A DNA stretch of 7,229 nt from an uncultured Collinsella sp. (GTDB lineage: Bacteria; Actinomycetota; Coriobacteriia; Coriobacteriales; Coriobacteriaceae). Shown here one piece after another: positions 1 to 6,862 of this stretch. Numbering within the stretch: position 1 is the first letter of the stretch; each line of letters begins with the position of its first letter. The stretch covers positions 1-7,229 of the forward strand of contig URNC01000104.1 of NCBI GenBank assembly GCA_900549065.1, given 5' to 3'. A program made the position numbers and the translations under genes. A model generated the notes under the pieces. That model saw only the letters and a program-made list of their open reading frames with translations, was not told the DNA's origin and did no database searches.

Positions 1-31
1 CTCGTGGGCTCGGAGATGTGTATAAGAGACA
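1..31. other. Nextera adapter left at contig end (not genomic)
   Basis: Bases 14-31 match the first 18 bases of the Tn5 mosaic end used in Nextera libraries (AGATGTGTATAAGAGACA), and bases 1-13 match the Read 2 adapter stem before it (CTCGTGGGCTCGG). The last mosaic-end base, G, is replaced by C at 32. This is untrimmed library sequence. It is the reverse complement of the adapter at the right end and truncates the gene that reads into it. Confidence 0.97.
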
Positions 32-686
32 CTCCATCTACTTTGGTAACGGCCACAACGGGACAGTTGTGACGTTGAGCCTCGGCGGTGCAGTCCAGCA
101 CCTCTTGCGTCAAGCCCGAGTAGCTAAAGGCGATTGCCATATCGCCCTCATGCATGTTCTTGGCACATAAGAGCTGATCATGCCAGTCGTCGTACAGATG
201 GCACTCTTTGTCGACACGCATGAGCTTTTGCGCCAGGTCGTGCGCGACCAAACGAGAGGCACCAATACCGAACAGATTGACCGCGCGTGCCCGCTTAAGA
301 CGGGCCGCGCATCGCTCCAAGACGGTGTAATCGAGCGTTCGCGCCGTCGCCTCGATCGTGCGCACGTTGCTTTTCATCACCTTCCCCACGATACGTTCGA
401 CGCTGTCATCCATGGAGATGTCCTCGAGGGCTACGTTTTTCTTGTCACCTAAGAGTGCCAGCTCGGCAATCAGTTCGCGCTGGAACTCCTTGTAGCCCGC
501 AAAACCCAAACGCTTGCAAAAGCGCAAAATGCTCGAGGGCGAGGAGAACGTGACATCGGCAAGACCGCGGACGGACAGCCCGACCACCTCGTGCGGATGA
601 GCGCTTACATATGCGATGACATTGCGTTCCGCCGGGCTCGCGCTGAGCTCACGCTCGCGAAGCCGCAAAAGCAATCCGTTTGCCAT
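32..686 (-). CDS. MurR/RpiR-family transcriptional regulator, C-terminus missing at contig edge
   Basis: This is a transcription factor of the RpiR type, a family that binds DNA through an N-terminal helix-turn-helix and senses phosphosugars through a C-terminal SIS domain. About 218 codons are present; family members are usually about 280 residues, so roughly 60 are lost at the adapter junction. Residues 1-77 fit the RpiR helix-turn-helix (LSVRGLADVTFSSPSSILRF, then CKRLGFAGYKEFQREL). The SIS domain begins near residue 126, with FGIGAS at 139-144 and the sugar-phosphate loop SYSG at 188-191. The ATG at 684-686 is preceded by the SD GGAGGTG (693-699) at 6 bases. The stretch from the start to the edge is open without stops. 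The ligand cannot be told: the family covers N-acetylmuramate, ribose, glucosamine and other regulons, and the target genes are not in the window. Family assignment is firm, specific role unknown. Confidence 0.93.
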
Positions 687-760
687 CTCAAACACCTCCG
701 TTGAGAAGAATTAAAGACCAACGAACGATTCGTACCGGATACAAACAGCTTTTGCGGTAC
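687..760 (-). promoter_or_regulatory. Upstream region of the RpiR-type regulator
   Basis: The SD GGAGGTG at 693-699 lies in the loop of a small dyad, CTCAA (687-691) and TTGAG (701-705), so the ribosome site would be displayed in a 9-base loop. A candidate -10 box TTTAAT reads on the minus strand at 710-715, but no good -35 is seen 17 bases upstream. A 6-base inverted repeat, GTACCG (732-737) and CGGTAC (755-760), overlaps where a -35 would fall and could be an operator. All of this is by eye; only the SD is secure. Confidence 0.4.
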
Positions 761-785
761 ATTGTGCCGCATCGTGGCGCACAAA

Positions 786-809
786 GGGCGAGCGTTCTAC
801 CGCTCGCCC
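786..809 (-). terminator. Terminator-like hairpin after the VanZ-like gene
   Basis: A perfect 9-base stem GGGCGAGCG (786-794) pairs with CGCTCGCCC (801-809) around a 6-base loop. On the minus strand the stem is followed by TTTGT, a short T run, while the plus-strand side has none. It therefore most likely ends the transcript of the VanZ-like gene, whose stop is about 80 bases earlier in the direction of transcription. The weak T tract keeps confidence moderate. The rest of 811-890 shows nothing recognisable. Confidence 0.55.
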
Positions 810-890
810 CTCAAATCCGACCGCTCGGAAATACGCGCGACACAAAATAATTCAACGAGGTCGCATTATCAGAAACGGGTTTGTTACCGG

Positions 891-1472
891 CTAGTGCCTC
901 GCATGGGCGCCGATCGGCCGAGTCGCATGGCGCACCAACGCCGCTGCCAGCAATACCAACAGCATGGCGGTGATATAGCCCGCAGCATCGAATCCTAAAT
1001 CGATAACGTCGAAATGCCTGCCGGGAACAAAGATCTTATGCACCTGATCGCCAACGGAGCAGGCGGCGCAAAAGAGCAATACGGGCACGCAACGGGAGCA
1101 TACGCTCCACGGACGCCTGGAAAGGCAAACCACGACCACGGAGGCGAATAATCCGACGAAGAAAAACTCTACGGTATGGGCAACGCGACGGACGTTTGTG
1201 CCCACCCATATGCGAATGGAAGCAAGTCGGCCAGACCGGACATTCGAGGCAGCCGAATCGGCGCCCCCGGTCATTCCGTTCTCTGTCTGGGCTTCACCCG
1301 TGGCATCAGCAGCCTGAACGCCCGTAGCCTGACCCTCCACCACACGCGCGGTGGACTCGCTCAGCAACGACGTCTCCACCGCATTTTGCTCCGTCAGCAC
1401 CCAGATGCCCGCCAGCGTTGCAACGAACAGAACAATTGCGGTCCATCCGATTATTTGTTTTACGCGCGCCAA
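891..1472 (-). CDS. VanZ-like family membrane protein
   Basis: This 193-residue membrane protein has the VanZ-like fold pattern. One membrane segment lies at residues 8-27, followed by a soluble Ala/Ser/Thr/Gly-rich stretch to about 85 and three more hydrophobic segments near 101-117, 126-141 and 165-181. Family motifs are RVAHTVEFFFVGLF (96-109) and DQVHKIFVPGRHFDVIDLGFD (142-162), covering the usual AH..EF element, the PGR turn and the conserved aspartates. The common DExxQ motif reads DQxxK here. The start is TTG (1470-1472), chosen because SD AAGGAGG (1480-1486) lies 7 bases upstream. VanZ of Tn1546 gives low-level teicoplanin resistance, but most family members sit outside resistance clusters and have no known role; no other van gene is present, so resistance should not be inferred. 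The long linker after the first membrane segment is unusual. Confidence 0.82.
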   Translation of the reverse strand: MARVKQIIGWTAIVLFVATLAGIWVLTEQNAVETSLLSESTARVVEGQATGVQAADATGEAQTENGMTGGADSAASNVRSGRLASIRIWVGTNVRRVAHTVEFFFVGLFASVVVVCLSRRPWSVCSRCVPVLLFCAACSVGDQVHKIFVPGRHFDVIDLGFDAAGYITAMLLVLLAAALVRHATRPIGAHARH

Positions 1473-1479
1473 GGGCCAA

Positions 1480-1486
1480 CCTCCTT
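1480..1486 (-). promoter_or_regulatory. Shine-Dalgarno that fixes a TTG start
   Basis: AAGGAGG on the minus strand ends 7 bases before the TTG at 1470-1472, which opens the VanZ-like frame. No ATG or GTG in that frame has a comparable site. The 1487-1577 gap up to the recombinase stop shows no clear terminator and no convincing promoter, so the two genes may be co-transcribed. Confidence 0.7.
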
Positions 1487-1577
1487 TTTTTGAATATCAG
1501 CGAGTGTAGCCCCAAATGGCATCGTCACCGTATCAAAATTTGAATCGCAACAGGAAGCGACAAAGCGACGCAAACCC

Positions 1578-2183
1578 CTACCCCGCCTCGCGCATCCAGC
1601 GATCGAACGTCCCCACGCACACGCCCAGGCACTTTGCTGCCTGGCTGCGGGTAATATCGCCTGCCTCATAGCTATCGCGCACCAGCTCAAACTGAGGAGG
1701 GCACGGCTTGCGAGGTCGACCGAAACGAACCCCTCGCGCCCGCGCCGCTGCAATTCCCTCCGCTTGGCGCCGATGGATATTCTCGCGCTCCACCTGCGCC
1801 ACGTAGCTCAGCAGTTGCAACACAATATCGGCAATCAGGGTGTTGGTCACATCCGGCGCGCCGCTGGCCCTAGCGCGCGTGTCAAGCAATGGCATGTCCA
1901 ACACCACAATGGCAACCCCGAGCTCCTTGGTAATGCGTCGCCATTCCTCAAGAATCTCGGAGTAATTACGACCAAGTCGGTCGATAGAAAGCACCACCAG
2001 CACGTCCCCGTCTCCCAGGACGTGCAACAGCTCGCGATAATGCGGTCGATCGAAGTCCTTGCCGCTCGCATGGTCGGCATAAATATTCGCTGAGCCCACG
2101 CCATAGGCGCCCAGCGCATCCAGCTGCCGATTCAGATTCTGATCGCGCGAACTCACCCGCGCATACCCGTACACCGTCGCCAT
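1578..2183 (-). CDS. Small serine recombinase (resolvase/invertase type)
   Basis: A 201-residue DNA recombinase of the resolvase/invertase family, which cuts both strands through a serine and rejoins them at short inverted-repeat sites. The N-terminal motif YGYARVSSRDQN (5-16) holds the catalytic serine, Ser11 by alignment with Ser10 of gamma-delta resolvase, and Arg9. SIDRLGRN (66-73) gives Asp68, Arg69 and Arg72, all offset by exactly one from gamma-delta. The long dimer helix spans about 112-147, then GVRFGRPRKP (151-160) starts the arm. A helix-turn-helix follows at 177-200 (ITRSQAAKCLGVCVGTFDRW). The active site looks intact. I chose ATG at 2181-2183. An in-frame TTG at 2211-2213 would add ten residues but lies inside the repeat cluster and has no SD; GGGG about 6 bases before the ATG is a weak SD. 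No transposase or other phage or plasmid gene is nearby, so the cargo or target is unknown. Confidence 0.92.
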   Translation of the reverse strand: MATVYGYARVSSRDQNLNRQLDALGAYGVGSANIYADHASGKDFDRPHYRELLHVLGDGDVLVVLSIDRLGRNYSEILEEWRRITKELGVAIVVLDMPLLDTRARASGAPDVTNTLIADIVLQLLSYVAQVERENIHRRQAEGIAAARARGVRFGRPRKPCPPQFELVRDSYEAGDITRSQAAKCLGVCVGTFDRWMREAG

Positions 2184-2201
2184 CTCATCCCCGCTTTCTT
2201 G

Positions 2202-2261
2202 TAAACCTGCCAAAAGGGACAGGTTTATTTTGGTAGGTTTTACCTCTCAAATAGCAGGTAA
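2202..2261. repeat. Inverted-repeat cluster, candidate recombinase site or operator
   Basis: Three overlapping dyads lie just upstream of the recombinase. The first is TAAACCTG (2202-2209) with CAGGTTTA (2220-2227), perfect over 8 bases with a 10-base spacer. Its total of 26 bp and central AA are close to the roughly 28-bp crossover site of serine recombinases. The second is AAACCTGCCAAAA (2203-2215) with TTTTGGTAGGTTT (2228-2240), 12 of 13 bases paired plus one G-T. The third is TTACCT (2240-2245) with AGGTAA (2256-2261), again with a 10-base spacer and the same CCT/AGG core. Adjacent res or inversion sites that double as operators are typical of this family. Which dyads are bound is inference; a hairpin attenuator is the main alternative. 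Confidence 0.55.
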
Positions 2262-2302
2262 GCGGGCGGCCGAGCAGACGGCAAGGTAGTCACGATTCAA
2301 AT

Positions 2303-2334
2303 GCGAAGGGCGGTCCCGAAAGGCCGCCCTCCGC
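2303..2334 (-). terminator. Hairpin downstream of rnr, possible terminator
   Basis: AGGGCGG (2307-2313) pairs perfectly with CCGCCCT (2324-2330). The stem extends outward past one mismatch through GCG (2303-2305) and CGC (2332-2334). It sits about 25 bases after the rnr stop. On the minus strand only ATTTG follows, so the T tract is poor, and plus-strand RNA would fold slightly better because of a U-G pair. Position makes it the likely end of the rnr transcript. Confidence 0.45.
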
Positions 2335-2359
2335 TCCCCCACCATGAGTCGGGATTTGG

Positions 2360-4495
2360 CTAATGGATAAGCTTAAAGTCCAAGTGCCCACGCGTGGTAT
2401 TGACGCGCGAGACCTCGACAATCACGCGCTGACCCAGTTCATAGCGAGTCCCCGTGTCGGCGCCCGTCAGCGTAAGCGCGTCCTCGTCAAACTCGAACCA
2501 CTCGTTGCCCAGGCTCTTGATCGAAACCAAGCCTTCGACCTGCGTTAGGTCCAAGCGCACAAAGAGGCCCATGCTGCTAACCCACGAGACGGTTCCGGCA
2601 TAGCGCTCGCCTAGACGGTCCTCATAGTACTGGGCAATCTTGATCTTTTGCGTCGCATGGCTGGCGGCATCTGCCGCGCGCTCGGCATCGCTACATGCGC
2701 GGCAGATCTGCGGCAGAATGCGTGGCAGCGACTCGCGCCCCTTGCCGATCAGCCGCGGCGTACGGACCAAGGCGTCCTTGCCGCCGAGCTGCTCATAGGC
2801 CAACTGCAGTTTGAGCACGCGGTGCACCACCAGATCGGGGTAGCGACGGATGGGACTCGTAAAGTGACAGTAGCACGGCGCGGCGAGCGCAAAGTGGCCC
2901 TCGTTGCGCGGCTTGTACAGCGCGCGCTGCATGCTGCGCAGAAGCAGCGTGTTGACGAGCGGTGCGTTGGCCGTACCGGCGGCAGCATCAACTGCAGCCT
3001 GCAGCTCATCGGGGCTCCCCAGGGCAATACCGGCAGCACGGCGATCGTCGATGATGCCTAGCTGCGCCAGCGCAACGGCAGCACCGTGCAGGCTATCGGG
3101 GCTCGGATCCTCATGCACACGATAGCAGGCCTCGATATCACGGTCTGCCAGCCACTCTGCAACGCACTCGTTGGCGAGCAGCATGGCTTCCTCGATAAGC
3201 GACGTGGCACACGAACGCTCACGCGCCACAATCTGCACGGGCACTCCGTCCTCATCCAATAGAGCGCGAATCTCGGCTGTGTCAAAATCGACTGAGCCGC
3301 GGGCGCGACGAATACGACGGCGAAGTTCGGCGAGTTCGTTAGCGGCGACAAGGAAATCGCCGAGGTCGATGTTGTAGCCGCGGGCGGCCTCCTCGCACGC
3401 AAGACCGCGCTCAAGCGCTTCCTCGCGCGAGGTCTCGGCAGCCGCAACATCCTCGGCTGCACCCTCCAGCACCGAATACTCAACCGCGCCGGCACGCACC
3501 AGCAGCGCCTCGGCGCCGTCATAGTCCATACGCACACGCGAGCGAATCACGCTGGGATACGGATCGTAATGCCGCACGCGACCCTGCGCATCGAGCTCGA
3601 TATCGACGGTAAACGCAAGACGGTCCTCGTCAGGGCGAAGCGAGCACAGGTCATTGGACAGGCGTTCGGGCAGCATGGGAAGCACGCGATCGGCCAGATA
3701 CACCGATGTCGTACGATGGCGAGCCTCAAGATCGATATGCCCGTCCCAAGCCACATAGTGTGAAACGTCGGCGATATGCACACCCAGCTTGTAGCCACCC
3801 TCGGGCGTGCGCTCCAACGAAATGGCATCGTCAAAGTCGCGCGCGTCGACCGGGTCGATCGTGATGACAAAGCGGTCGCGCAGATCGCGGCGGAGCGGGT
3901 CCTTAAGCGCCGCGGACACATCGAGCGAAAGCCCCTCGGCCTCGTCCAGCGCGGCCTCGGGATAGCTATCGGTATAGCCGTAACGCGCCATCACATATTG
4001 AACGCCCAAATCGGGCGCGTCATCTCCGCCAATGCGGCGTTCGATCGTCACAGTGCCCGATTCCAGGCGCGTCGGGTAGGTCAAAATGCGCGCGACAACA
4101 GCATCACCCGGGTGGACACCCAGACGATCCGCCGAGGTATCCTTGGGCAAAATGAAGAAGTCAGCCTTCAAGCGCGAATCGAGCGGCTCGATCACACCGA
4201 GCGGACCGGCGGTCTGGTACGTACCCACCACGCTTATGGCTGCGCGCTCAACTACGCCCTCGATCACGGCGCGACGCTCGCCATGCGGGCTATTCTTAAT
4301 GCTCACGGCAACGGTATCGCCGTCCATGATCTCACGCTTGCCGCGACCCATGACCTTGTAGTCGCCATTCTCGGTTATGACATAGGCACTGTGCTCATGG
4401 AGCTGCACGCGCCCGGTCAGGCTCGGACGGCGTTCGCTGCGCACCGGCCCGCGCTTATTGCGAGCTCCACGCTTATGCTTGTTATTGCGCCCCAT
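2360..4495 (-). CDS. rnr: Ribonuclease R (RNase II/RNB family 3'-5' exoribonuclease)
   Basis: RNase R is a cytoplasmic, magnesium-dependent exonuclease that degrades structured RNA from the 3' end. It takes part in mRNA decay, rRNA quality control and, with tmRNA-SmpB, clearance of stalled messages. The protein is 711 residues. A very basic tail (1-24, MGRNNKHKRGARNKRG and on) leads into cold-shock-like domains to about 160. The RNB domain follows with TIDPVDARDFDDAIS (212-226), giving the metal-binding Asp214, Asp220, Asp222 and Asp223. Further RNB motifs are SNDLCSLRPDEDRLAF (280-295) and HFTSPIRRYPDLVVHR (544-559). An S1 domain closes the protein (about 628-711). It is shorter than the E. 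coli (813) and B. subtilis (779) enzymes, lacks an N-terminal helix-turn-helix, and has no lysine-rich tail after S1. SD AGGAGG (4500-4505) is 4 bases before the ATG. Hydrophobic, catalytic and length features all agree; RNase II is less likely given the S1 and core motifs. Confidence 0.96.
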   Translation of the reverse strand: MGRNNKHKRGARNKRGPVRSERRPSLTGRVQLHEHSAYVITENGDYKVMGRGKREIMDGDTVAVSIKNSPHGERRAVIEGVVERAAISVVGTYQTAGPLGVIEPLDSRLKADFFILPKDTSADRLGVHPGDAVVARILTYPTRLESGTVTIERRIGGDDAPDLGVQYVMARYGYTDSYPEAALDEAEGLSLDVSAALKDPLRRDLRDRFVITIDPVDARDFDDAISLERTPEGGYKLGVHIADVSHYVAWDGHIDLEARHRTTSVYLADRVLPMLPERLSNDLCSLRPDEDRLAFTVDIELDAQGRVRHYDPYPSVIRSRVRMDYDGAEALLVRAGAVEYSVLEGAAEDVAAAETSREEALERGLACEEAARGYNIDLGDFLVAANELAELRRRIRRARGSVDFDTAEIRALLDEDGVPVQIVARERSCATSLIEEAMLLANECVAEWLADRDIEACYRVHEDPSPDSLHGAAVALAQLGIIDDRRAAGIALGSPDELQAAVDAAAGTANAPLVNTLLLRSMQRALYKPRNEGHFALAAPCYCHFTSPIRRYPDLVVHRVLKLQLAYEQLGGKDALVRTPRLIGKGRESLPRILPQICRACSDAERAADAASHATQKIKIAQYYEDRLGERYAGTVSWVSSMGLFVRLDLTQVEGLVSIKSLGNEWFEFDEDALTLTGADTGTRYELGQRVIVEVSRVNTTRGHLDFKLIH

Positions 4496-4572
4496 GGCGC
4501 CTCCTAACTATCGATTGCGAACTCCAAAGAGTCTACCCAAATGATTCGCTTTCCTGCCGTCCCCTAGGGATC

Positions 4573-4606
4573 AAAAAACGGGCCGCCCCATAAGAGACGA
4601 CCCGTT
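4573..4606 (-). terminator. Rho-independent terminator of the ftsEX unit
   Basis: On the minus strand, AACGGG (4601-4606) pairs with CCCGTT (4577-4582), and the inner bases 4594-4600 pair with 4583-4589 through four G-C and three G-U pairs. That gives an unbroken 13-pair stem with a 4-base loop, followed by further Ts (4573-4576). The plus-strand RNA would have A-C mismatches at the three wobble positions, so the element works in one direction. It lies 25 bases after the ftsX stop and separates ftsX from rnr. No confident rnr promoter is seen in 4506-4572. Confidence 0.88.
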
Positions 4607-4630
4607 GGAAGGGGTGAATTCCAGACATGC

Positions 4631-5551
4631 TTACACGCGCAGGTAGCGGCGCATGGCGATGGCAGAACCAAAGAGACCGATAATCACGCCGACCAGAATC
4701 AGCGCAGCATAGGTCACCAGGTAGTACTGCATCGGCAGGGCAAACGACATCCAGCCGATGCTCTCCTGCAGACGCGGAATCATCAAATTGCGCAGCAGCT
4801 CCAGAACGCCGATGGAAAGCAGCGAGCCCAAAATGGCCTGCAGCACGCCCTCGGTAATAAACGGGCCGCGAATGAAGCCGTTGCTGGCGCCGACCAGACG
4901 CATAATCGCAATCTCACGACGACGCGCCGTGATGGACAGGCGAATCGTGTTGTTGATGAAGATGAATGCGATAAAGGTCAGAAGGCCAACGAGCACCACG
5001 GCGGCGATGCGGATGTAGTTGGTCACCTGGAACAGGCGGCTCACTTCCTCCTGGCCGTACAGCACGCTCGCGTTGACGTCGCCGTCATCCGCAATCTTTT
5101 GGAAATCGGCATCCTTCTTGAGCTTCTCGGCCGTGCTTTCGACCTTGGACGGATCGTCCATCTCAATTGCAAACGAAGCCGGCAGCGGGTTCTGGCCATC
5201 GAGTGCGCTCATGGTGGCGTCGGCGTTGCCCGACATCTTGCTCGTATACTCGGCCAGCGCGTCGTCCTTGTCCTTATAGGTCACGGACTTGACGTTATTC
5301 CATGTCTTAAGCTCGGCCTCAAAAGCCTGAACATCGGCCTGATCGGCGTCATCGCTAATGAACGCGTTGATGACAACCTGATCCTCGACGGTGCCGATCA
5401 CGGAGTTCAGCATCGCGGAGCCCATGATGAACAGGCCGATGATAAACAGCGAAAGGAAGATCGTGATGACGGCGCCGAGCGAGGTAGTCCAGTTACGGAA
5501 GAAGTGGCTGATTGCCTCTTTGAAGGAGTAGCCCACGTTAGTTGGTGCCAT
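4631..5551 (-). CDS. ftsX: Cell division protein FtsX, membrane subunit
   Basis: FtsX is the membrane half of FtsEX, which passes the ATPase cycle of FtsE across the membrane to activate peptidoglycan hydrolases during division. The 306 residues show a short cytoplasmic N-terminus, membrane segment 1 at 25-47 and an external domain at 48-178 rich in acidic residues and lysine. Membrane segments 2-4 lie at about 179-202, 232-253 and 278-299. The conserved FtsX element RREIAIMRLVGASNGFIRGP spans 211-230 and the protein ends in RRYLRV. Length and topology are normal. The ATG (5549-5551) lies inside the end of ftsE; SD AGGAGG (5563-5568) sits 11 bases upstream, also within ftsE. The 14-base overlap indicates translational coupling. 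The hydrolase partner, in many Gram-positives a PcsB or CwlO-like coiled-coil protein, is not in the window. Identification is firm. Confidence 0.97.
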   Translation of the reverse strand: MAPTNVGYSFKEAISHFFRNWTTSLGAVITIFLSLFIIGLFIMGSAMLNSVIGTVEDQVVINAFISDDADQADVQAFEAELKTWNNVKSVTYKDKDDALAEYTSKMSGNADATMSALDGQNPLPASFAIEMDDPSKVESTAEKLKKDADFQKIADDGDVNASVLYGQEEVSRLFQVTNYIRIAAVVLVGLLTFIAFIFINNTIRLSITARRREIAIMRLVGASNGFIRGPFITEGVLQAILGSLLSIGVLELLRNLMIPRLQESIGWMSFALPMQYYLVTYAALILVGVIIGLFGSAIAMRRYLRV

Positions 5552-6758
5552 AGTTGCCGTAACCTCCTCTCTCCTGGTCGCGGATAACGTGGCCGCCCTC
5601 GAGGGCGATCACGCGACGGTGCATGCTATCGACCATCTCGCGGTCGTGCGTAGCGACAATCACGGTGGTGCCGGTGCGGTTGATACGCTCGAGCAGCTTC
5701 ATGATGCCCAGCGAGATCGCCGGGTCGAGGTTGCCCGTCGGCTCGTCGCAGATCAGCAGCGGCGGACGGTTGACCATAGCGCGGGCGACGGCAACGCGCT
5801 GCTGCTCGCCACCGGAAAGCTGGTCGGGCAGCGAGTCCATCTGATCGGCCAGACCGACCAGACGCAGCACCTCGGGCACCTGGCTGCGAATAACGCCCTT
5901 GGGCTTGCCGATGCACTGCAGGGCAAACGCCACGTTTTCGTAGGCGGTCTTTTGCGGCAGAAGCTTAAAGTCCTGGAACACGGCACCAATCTGGCGGCGC
6001 AGGAACGGAACCTTGCGGTTCTTGATCTTCATGAGGTCCTGACCGGCAACCAGGATGCGGCCGCTCGTCGGCTTGACGTCGCGGTTGAGCGTCGACAGCA
6101 GTGTGGTCTTACCCGAGCCGGAGTGACCGACCAGGAAGACGAACTCGCCCGGATAGATCTCGATGTTGATGTCGTCGAGTGCGGGCTTGTTGGGCTGTGC
6201 CGGATAGATCTTGGTGACATGCTCCATAAGGATGACGGGCTCGACACCGGCCTGCTTGGCCATCTTCTTGCGGCTGGCCTGCGGATCGATAGGCGCAAAC
6301 ACCGACGTAAAATCGGGGTTGTTGAGCGCGTTATCGAGGCTTGCGACCTCGGCTGCCTGATCGCTCTCGACCACCGGGGCAGCAGGCTGCGTGGGGTCGG
6401 GAATAGCGGCAAAGAGACCGGACTGCGCAGGCTGAGGAGCCGGCGTCGCAGGGGCCAAGGGGTCGGGAATGCCGGCCATGGTAGGCTGCGGCGTGGCGAC
6501 ACCAGCCTGAGGCTGCTCCACGCGAGCGGTCACGGCCTGAACGGGCTCAAAACCCGCCGCACCGGAAAGCGCGACATCGCTGGTTGGATTGTAGGCAAAG
6601 GGATCGGATGCCGGCTGTGCCTGATCTGCCGGCTGAGCGGGGGCCTGAGCAACAGGCTGGCCCTCTGAATCCGGAGTGGCGAAACGACTGCCCTGGACGC
6701 CTGCCTGCGTCTTGGGGGCATCATCGCCCGCACCGGAGGTACGGAAGTGGTTACCCAC
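5538..6758 (-). CDS. ftsE: Cell division ATP-binding protein FtsE with long N-terminal extension
   Basis: FtsE is the cytoplasmic ATPase of the FtsEX divisome complex. The ABC domain occupies about 174-406: VILMEHVTKIYPA (175-187), Walker A GHSGSGKTT (211-219), Q-loop Gln262, signature LSGGEQQ (314-320), Walker B LLICDEP with Glu339, D-loop GNLD (342-345) and switch His371. All catalytic parts are intact. The ABC part matches the usual FtsE length of about 220-230 residues, so the first roughly 170 residues are extra. They are rich in Ala, Pro and Gln, without predicted membrane segments, and contain a repeated IPDP element (97-100 and 119-122). The GTG start (6756-6758) is supported by SD AAGGAG (6764-6769) at 5 bases. 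Internal Met166 and Met178 have no SD, so the extension is probably translated. It may be a flexible tether for a divisome partner, which is inference. It overlaps ftsX by 14 bases. Confidence 0.95.
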   Translation of the reverse strand: MGNHFRTSGAGDDAPKTQAGVQGSRFATPDSEGQPVAQAPAQPADQAQPASDPFAYNPTSDVALSGAAGFEPVQAVTARVEQPQAGVATPQPTMAGIPDPLAPATPAPQPAQSGLFAAIPDPTQPAAPVVESDQAAEVASLDNALNNPDFTSVFAPIDPQASRKKMAKQAGVEPVILMEHVTKIYPAQPNKPALDDINIEIYPGEFVFLVGHSGSGKTTLLSTLNRDVKPTSGRILVAGQDLMKIKNRKVPFLRRQIGAVFQDFKLLPQKTAYENVAFALQCIGKPKGVIRSQVPEVLRLVGLADQMDSLPDQLSGGEQQRVAVARAMVNRPPLLICDEPTGNLDPAISLGIMKLLERINRTGTTVIVATHDREMVDSMHRRVIALEGGHVIRDQERGGYGNYGTN

Positions 6759-6803
6759 TGGTGCTCCTTATCGTCGTGCGTTTAAACTACATGAGCGCTT
6801 TGT

Positions 6804-6812
6804 ATTTTAGCA
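6804..6812 (-). promoter_or_regulatory. Candidate extended -10 promoter for ftsEX
   Basis: The minus strand reads TGCTAAAAT, an extended -10 (TGn) joined to TAAAAT, which matches TATAAT at five of six positions. Transcription would start near 6797, about 40 bases before the GTG and clear of the SD. No strong -35 is visible (TGTGCA at 16 bases is poor), which an extended -10 tolerates. The dyad at 6810-6828 overlaps its upstream edge and might be an operator. Confidence 0.5.
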
Positions 6813-6862
6813 GCATTAGCTTTGCTGCACATAAGAAGCATGGCGTGCTTAGGGATCCCGTC

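Noticed and set aside
891..1472. Glycopeptide resistance determinant
   Set aside because: Only VanZ-family similarity is present; no van ligase, dehydrogenase, dipeptidase or two-component genes are in the window.
2184..2213. A longer recombinase starting at the TTG at 2211-2213
   Set aside because: The added residues are not part of the family's N-terminus, lie within the dyad cluster and lack an SD; the ATG at 2181-2183 puts Ser11 at the expected position.
3776..4507. Long plus-strand open frames opposite rnr and ftsE (also 5589-6668)
   Set aside because: They are antisense shadows expected in GC-rich genes; the opposite strand encodes clear RNase R and FtsE motifs.
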